From NCBI RefSeq assembly GCF_003265345.1, contig NZ_QFWW01000021.1, positions 1 to 64,000 of the forward strand: a DNA stretch of 64,000 bases. The letters run 5' to 3'. This DNA comes from Lentzea terrae (lineage in GTDB: Bacteria > Actinomycetota > Actinomycetes > Mycobacteriales > Pseudonocardiaceae). Made by a program: the position numbers and the translations under genes. Numbering within the stretch: the stretch's first letter is position 1; every line of letters starts with the position of its first letter. Below, piece after piece: positions 60,297-64,000 of this stretch. Below the pieces are notes generated by a model that did no database searches, was not told the DNA's origin, and saw only the letters and a list, made by a program, of their open reading frames with translations.

Positions 60297-60425
60297 ATGG
60301 CGGTGACGAGCGAGCCGATGACCGTCCGCGCCGGGTGTTCATCTCGTATGCACACGAGTCGGATGAGCACGTCGAGTTGGTGCGGGCTCTGGGGATCTTT
60401 CTCCGCCTCGAGGGAATTGCCGCGA
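60297..60425 (+). pseudogene. TIR/SEFIR-domain protein, N-terminal stub, frameshifted and truncated
   Basis: An ATG at 60297 has a good GAGGAGG site. Within about 12 codons the frame is wrong, and one frame over the sequence reads R-V-F-I-S-Y-A-H-E-S-D-E-H-V-E and V-R-A-L-G-I-F-L-R-L-E-G-I. This is the first strand and helix of a bacterial TIR/SEFIR domain. In that frame an upstream TGA leaves no start codon, so one base has been lost or gained. After about 60425 the sequence becomes an IS110 transposase, so the gene has also lost its 3' part. Confidence 0.6.
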
Positions 60426-60940
60426 CGAACTGGGCCACGTCCGCACCCAGACCGTCAACCGGCTACACCGCCTGCTGCTGGAACTGCTTCCCGGTGGGGC
60501 GAAGAAGTTCCTGTCCGCCGCCCAGGCCCGGGCCCTGCTGGCGTCGGTGCGGCCGCGGGGTGTCGTGGGCCGCACGCGCCAGCGGCTGGCCGCCGACCTG
60601 GTCACCGAACTGGAGCACGTCGACAAACGGATCAAGTCCGCCAACACCGAGTTGCGCGAGCTGGTCGACGCCAGCGGCAGCACCCTGATGGAGTTGACCG
60701 GGGTCGGCCCGTCCAGCGCGGCGCACCTGCTCGGCGACATCGCGGACATCGGCCGGTTCATCGACAAGGGCCGGTTCGCGTCCTGGAACGGCACGGCGCC
60801 GCTGGAGGCGTCTTCCGGTGATCAACGACGGCATCGGCTGTCGCGGGCCGGCAACCGCAAGATCAACCGGGTGCTGCATGTGATGGCCATCGTCCAGCTC
60901 CGCTACGACACGCCCGGCCGTGTCTACTATCGCCGGCCTC
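60426..60940 (+). pseudogene. IS110-family transposase, C-terminal fragment
   Basis: From about 60427 the frame reads G-H-V-R-T-Q-T-V-N-R-L-H and L-E-H-V-D-K-R-I-K, then L-T-G-V-G-P-S-S-A-A and S-W-N-G-T-A-P-L-E-A-S-S-G, and R-R-H-R-L-S-R-A-G-N-R-K-I-N. These are the coiled-coil and Transposase_20 (helix-hairpin-helix plus catalytic Ser) regions of IS110/IS1111 enzymes. The N-terminal RuvC-like half is absent and the C-terminal end is cut after Y-Y-R-R-P-R. No full element or bridge-RNA-bearing end can be recognised. The join replaces the 3' part of the TIR/SEFIR gene. Confidence 0.8.
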
Positions 60941-60943
60941 GCG

Positions 60944-61108
60944 TCAACGGCGACGCAGGGACTGTCTCACCACGTACGCGCCCGCCAGACAAGCACCAAG
61001 GAATAGCACGATCGGCACGACCAGTGGCCATTCGAGCAGCAGGGTGGCCACTCCAGCGGCACTCGTCAAGAACATGGCCACCATGCCGTTGCGAATCCTC
61101 GGATCCAT
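60944..61108 (-). CDS. Small two-helix membrane protein
   Basis: This 54-residue ORF (M-D-P-R-I-R-N-G start) has two hydrophobic helices (about residues 8-27 and 30-48) and a basic C-terminus, S-L-R-R-R. Its ATG has GAGGAG four bases upstream. It lies 19 bases downstream of a candidate glycine-rich peptide on the same strand. The arrangement resembles the small immunity proteins of class II bacteriocin loci, but the resemblance is only in size, topology and position. The function is unknown. Confidence 0.5.
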   Translation of the reverse strand: MDPRIRNGMVAMFLTSAAGVATLLLEWPLVVPIVLFLGACLAGAYVVRQSLRRR

Positions 61109-61127
61109 CTCGCTCCTCACGATCCGA

Positions 61128-61340
61128 TCAAATGAGCTTGCTGATTCCTTTGCCCACAAGGCCTCCGCTGACACCACCGATCACGCCACCGACCGCACCA
61201 CTGATCATGGCATCACGGATCTTGCCCGAGTCGCCCCCGCCGATCGCGGCACCCCATCGAGCGGTCCACCCAGCCGAGCCGAGGCTCGCCGACGAGTTCA
61301 AGCCCGAAGTGCACCGCAGAACCAGCTCGTCCTGCTGCAC
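61128..61340 (-). CDS. Candidate small glycine-zipper peptide (bacteriocin-like)
   Basis: A GTG at 61340 opens a 70-residue ORF. The last 26 residues are strongly G-x-x-x-G patterned (A-V-G-G-V-I-G-G-V-S-G-G-L-V-G-K) and the N-terminal half is polar. Glycine-zipper helices occur in two-peptide class II bacteriocins, holin-like proteins and outer-envelope proteins. Start choice is uncertain because no good ribosome binding site is seen. The adjacent small membrane protein is co-oriented. The opposite strand carries the beginning of a decayed kinase gene, so this could also be a chance frame. Confidence 0.35.
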   Translation of the reverse strand: MQQDELVLRCTSGLNSSASLGSAGWTARWGAAIGGGDSGKIRDAMISGAVGGVIGGVSGGLVGKGISKLI

Positions 61341-61349
61341 GTGGTGTCG

Positions 61350-62015
61350 ACCGCCCGGAGGAGGGAGTGGATGGTCGCGGCTGTCGCCACCGCGCTGATG
61401 TTCTGCCTGCCGTTGGTGTTGCGCGGTCGCGGATCCGCAGTCGAGGCGAACGTGGCGGCGATGATCGCTTGGACGACGGGGCGGTGGCCGTCGGCCACGC
61501 CGTTCGCTCCCGCCGTGACTACGTGCTTGCCGTGCAGGGCGGGCGCGGCGGGCAGAGCAGATGCGGGAGGCGGTCGCGCGACGGCGCGTCGTGGAGGAGC
61601 GGTTGCGCATCGCCCGAGAGCTGCACGATGTAGTAGGTGACCACGTCGCGGTCATCAACGTCCACGCTGGACTGGCCCGCCGCGCCCTGCGCACCGACCC
61701 CGACCTCTCGGAGCACGCCTTGGTGGAGACCGAGACAGCCGCCCGCGCCGTGCTGCGGGAGATGGCCGGCATCCTGCGAGTGTTGCGGGCCGACGGCGAC
61801 GACACCGCTGCCCCTGGACTCGACCGCGTCGTGATCTGGTCGAGGCCGTCCGCCGAGGCGGTGTGGAGGTCGAGGCGCGACTCGACCACGAGGACGTACC
61901 GGACCTGGTGTCGGTGACCGGCTATCGGGTGGTGCAGGAGGTGCTGACCAACGCGGCTCGCCACGGACGCGGGCGGGCCGCGCTCACCGTGCGCCGCACG
62001 CCTGACGCCGTGGTT
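61350..62015 (+). pseudogene. Decayed sensor histidine kinase (HisKA_3 type)
   Basis: A membrane helix (M-V-A-A-V-A-T-A-L-M-F-C-L-P-L-V-L) at about 61371 is followed one frame over by G-H-A-V-R-S-R-R-D-Y-V. In a third frame come E-R-L-R-I-A-R-E-L-H-D-V-V-G-D-H and its dimerisation helix (61561-61800). A further frame change gives V-E-V-E-A-R-L-D-H-E-D and V-V-Q-E-V-L-T-N-A-A-R-H-G (61863-62000), the start of the HATPase domain. The ATP-binding D-x-G and G boxes are missing. At least two frameshifts and a 3' truncation make it non-functional. Confidence 0.7.
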
Positions 62016-62375
62016 CCTCGACGAGGTGTGGGTGGCGGCGCCGTTCTCGTCCAGGAGCGCGTTCCTGGACCGCGTGACCGCCGTGGCGCGGCGGTGGGTC
62101 GGCGAAGGCCTGATGTCCGTCGCTGCTGGCCGCGATGTCGGATGGGAGCTGCGTCCGCTGCGAGGGTGTTGCGATCGCCGTGGCAAAGGCGCGGCTGCGG
62201 ATACCGCCCTCGCTGACCCGGAACACCGAATCGCCGGCCTGCCGCAGCTGATCGACGAGTTCGGACCTGCAGCAGCCTGATGCGGAGGTCAGGCTGCTGG
62301 GCCGTGTTTCGGCGCCCCCGCAGGGTCAGCACCCGTGTCGGCGCTGCGCACGCCAAGATGTGGTCGTCGCGCGGC
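62016..62375. other. Unassigned sequence between kinase remnant and rhamnosidase gene
   Basis: A + strand frame (about 62015-62280) reads F-L-D-E-V-W-V-A-A-P-F-S-S-R and ends with L-P-Q-L-I-D-E-F-G-P. It looks like the tail of a coding sequence, but I recognise no family and see no start. It may be the end of another gene fused to the kinase remnant by deletion. Confidence 0.3.
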
Positions 62376-64000
62376 CTACGCGTCGCAGCTGTCCAAATGT
62401 GTGCCGGGGACTGCTGTGTAGGTCCGTCCATCCGGCATCGTCACGGTCGCGGTTGTTGCCGGCGGGATGGTGACGGACAGGTGGAACCGGCCTTCTGTGA
62501 TCCGCCAGTGCGTCGCGATCTGCCCGTGCACGGAGTCGAGCTCGGCCTCTGCCCACGTGAGGCCGCCACCCGGCTGTGGACGCACCTCGAAGTGGCGGTA
62601 TCCCGGTGCATCGTCGAGCAGCCGGATTCCCGCGGTGTGGCGGTGCAGGAACGAGATGACCGCGCCCTTGCTGTAGTGGTTGAGCGAGGCGTGCGGGGTG
62701 CCGTGCTCGTCGAGGCCGTCCCAGTGTTCCCAGATCGTGGTCGCCTCGCGGTCGATCATGGTCAGCCACGACGGTTCGGTGTCCTGGAACAACAACTCGT
62801 AGGCTACGTCGAGGTGCCCGGTGTCCGCGAGCACGGGCAGGAGATACGGCGTGGCGAGGAATCCGGTGCCCAGGTGGATGTCTGCGGCGCGGATCAGCCT
62901 GACGAGCCGGTCCGCGGTGGCTGTGCGCAGATCATCGGGAACCAGGCCGAAAGCGAGCGCCCGTACGTACGTCGCCTGGGTGTTCGGGATCAACGAGCCG
63001 TCGTCGGCGATGAACTCCGTGCGCCAGGCGTTGAGCGTGTTCGCCGCGAGGAGCGCGTAGCGGTCGGCGTCGTGGTGGTGTCGGGTGAGGGCGCAGATCC
63101 GGGAAAGCAGCGATGCCGAGCGGTACAGGTACGCGGTTGCCACCGCGCCGTGGTCCGCTGTGCGGAAGGCCTCTTCGTCGACGTGCGGCTCGCACCATTC
63201 GCCCCAGTGGAAGCCGCCGTCCCAGACGAATTCGTGGTGTGGCGCCTGGGCCGTACGGCTTGGGTGGCTTCGGGTGCGGGCGCGTTCGGCGGCGAAGTCG
63301 ACCCAGCGGGTCATCATCGGCCGGAACTCCTCGAGCACGTCGAGGTCGTCGTAGACGAGGTACAGCTCCCACGGCACGATCACCGACGCGTCGCCCCACC
63401 CGGAGGAGCCAGCGAACTGGTCCAGGATCTCCGGTGGCAGGTGCTGGACGGCGCGTCCGCCTGGGTCGGGTGCAAAGTTTGTCAGGCAGCCGTTGTCCCA
63501 CTGGTCAACCGCGAGGTCGCGCAGCCACTTCACCGAGAATCCCGCTACGTCGTAGAGGAATGCGGCTGTGGGCACGTACAGCATCCAGTCGCCGGTCCAG
63601 CCGGCCCGCTCGCGTTGAGGACAGTCGGTAGGGATGTCGCAGGCGTTGTCGCGGAAGCTCCACACCGCGGCCTCGTGCAGCTTGTTGATCCGTTCGTCGC
63701 TGCAACGGAACCGGCCGGTGCGGCGGAGGTCGGTGTGCACGACGACGCCCCGCGCGTCGTCCGGTGTGAGTGGACGCGACGCGCCTTCCACGCTGACGTA
63801 CTGGAATCCGTGCGTCGTGTGCCGCGGCTCGAAAACCTCGTTCGCCTGTCCGCCGGAGATCACCTGGTCGATCTGACCGGCCGAGAGCGGTTCACGGGTC
63901 TGCCAGTCGACCCCGCGCAGATGTTCGACGGTCACGTCACCGTCCGGGCTGAGTGCCTCGCCATGAGCCAGTACAAGGCGATCTCCAGAGGGAACGTCGA
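62376..64000 (-). CDS. Alpha-L-rhamnosidase, glycoside hydrolase family 78 (5' end outside window)
   Basis: About 540 residues of the C-terminal part are present. The frame stays open to the right edge (L-V-L-A-H-G-E-A-L-S-P-D-G before V-E-H-L-R-G), so the start lies beyond the window. The (alpha/alpha)6-barrel signatures are clear: A-C-D-I-P-T-D-C-P-Q-R-E-R-A-G-W-T-G-D with the acidic catalytic cluster, S-G-W-G-D-A, and T-T-I-W-E-H-W-D-G with the second catalytic Glu. H-A-S-L-N-H-Y-S-K-G-A-V lies near the end, before a short beta-sandwich. It removes terminal L-rhamnose from plant or microbial glycosides. No signal peptide can be judged because the N-terminus is missing. Confidence 0.93.
   Translation of the reverse strand, partial: DVPSGDRLVLAHGEALSPDGDVTVEHLRGVDWQTREPLSAGQIDQVISGGQANEVFEPRHTTHGFQYVSVEGASRPLTPDDARGVVVHTDLRRTGRFRCSDERINKLHEAAVWSFRDNACDIPTDCPQRERAGWTGDWMLYVPTAAFLYDVAGFSVKWLRDLAVDQWDNGCLTNFAPDPGGRAVQHLPPEILDQFAGSSGWGDASVIVPWELYLVYDDLDVLEEFRPMMTRWVDFAAERARTRSHPSRTAQAPHHEFVWDGGFHWGEWCEPHVDEEAFRTADHGAVATAYLYRSASLLSRICALTRHHHDADRYALLAANTLNAWRTEFIADDGSLIPNTQATYVRALAFGLVPDDLRTATADRLVRLIRAADIHLGTGFLATPYLLPVLADTGHLDVAYELLFQDTEPSWLTMIDREATTIWEHWDGLDEHGTPHASLNHYSKGAVISFLHRHTAGIRLLDDAPGYRHFEVRPQPGGGLTWAEAELDSVHGQIATHWRITEGRFHLSVTIPPATTATVTMPDGRTYTAVPGTHLDSCDA

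Noticed and set aside
62437..64000. Rightward frames opposite the rhamnosidase gene
   Set aside because: They are shadow frames. The leftward frame carries clear GH78 motifs without interruption.

Overview
This is a GC-rich (about 70 %) actinobacterial chromosome segment. Frequent GTG/TTG starts, PucR-type and NarL-type regulators, an NB-ARC/TPR ATPase and very large NRPS genes point to a filamentous actinomycete. The recurring palindrome TCCAC(A/T)GTGGA and the gene styles suggest Pseudonocardiaceae (Lentzea/Saccharothrix/Kibdelosporangium-like), but that family assignment is inference.

Layout. Bases 1-5350 hold ordinary chromosomal genes: an NfeD-like membrane protein, a PucR-type regulator, a membrane protein carrying a YbaB-like C-terminal domain, and a TrkH/KtrB-KtrA potassium uptake pair. 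Bases 5343-9200 form a belt of genetic debris (two unrelated tyrosine-recombinase remnants and a decayed gene of unknown function) around one intact secreted vanadium-haloperoxidase-like gene. Bases 9328-51036 are a single same-strand biosynthetic operon: a stand-alone penicillin-binding-protein-type thioesterase, two giant NRPS genes (6383 and 6563 residues), an MFS exporter and an MbtH-like protein. Bases 51045-52860 are a second debris belt (STAS, IS630 transposase, UvrA-like and MerR remnants, plus one small STAS-like ORF). Bases 52944-57707 hold a CPA1 Na+/H+ antiporter and a divergent four-gene unit: ABC ATPase, ABC-2 permease, DesK-like histidine kinase and NarL/DesR-like regulator. Bases 58135-62300 hold an NB-ARC/TPR ATPase with a broken divergent TIR/SEFIR gene, an IS110 fragment, a possible glycine-zipper peptide with a tiny membrane protein, and a decayed histidine kinase. 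The window closes inside a GH78 alpha-L-rhamnosidase.

Central system. The NRPS pair contains ten modules: (vestigial C)-A-T | C-A-T-E | C-A-T-E | C-A-T-E | C-A-T || C-A-T-E | C-A-T | C-A-T-E | C-A-T | C-A-T-E. Condensation-domain active-site types agree with the epimerase positions, so the assembly order is internally consistent. The configuration reads L-D-D-D-L-D-L-D-L-D. The last module ends in an epimerase and has no thioesterase. The separate PBP-type thioesterase at the head of the operon is therefore the likely releasing and macrocyclising enzyme, as in the surugamide/desotamide/mannopeptimycin group, joining the D-residue at position 10 to the L-residue at position 1. Pocket residues read by eye give L-Thr at 7, Val at 4 and 9, branched aliphatic at 3 and 6, a probable basic/guanidino residue at 8, the same (aromatic-like) residue at 1 and 5, and unassigned residues at 2 and 10. 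The prediction is a head-to-tail cyclic decapeptide that I cannot match to a known compound from memory. The MFS protein is the likely exporter and the MbtH protein the adenylation-domain chaperone.
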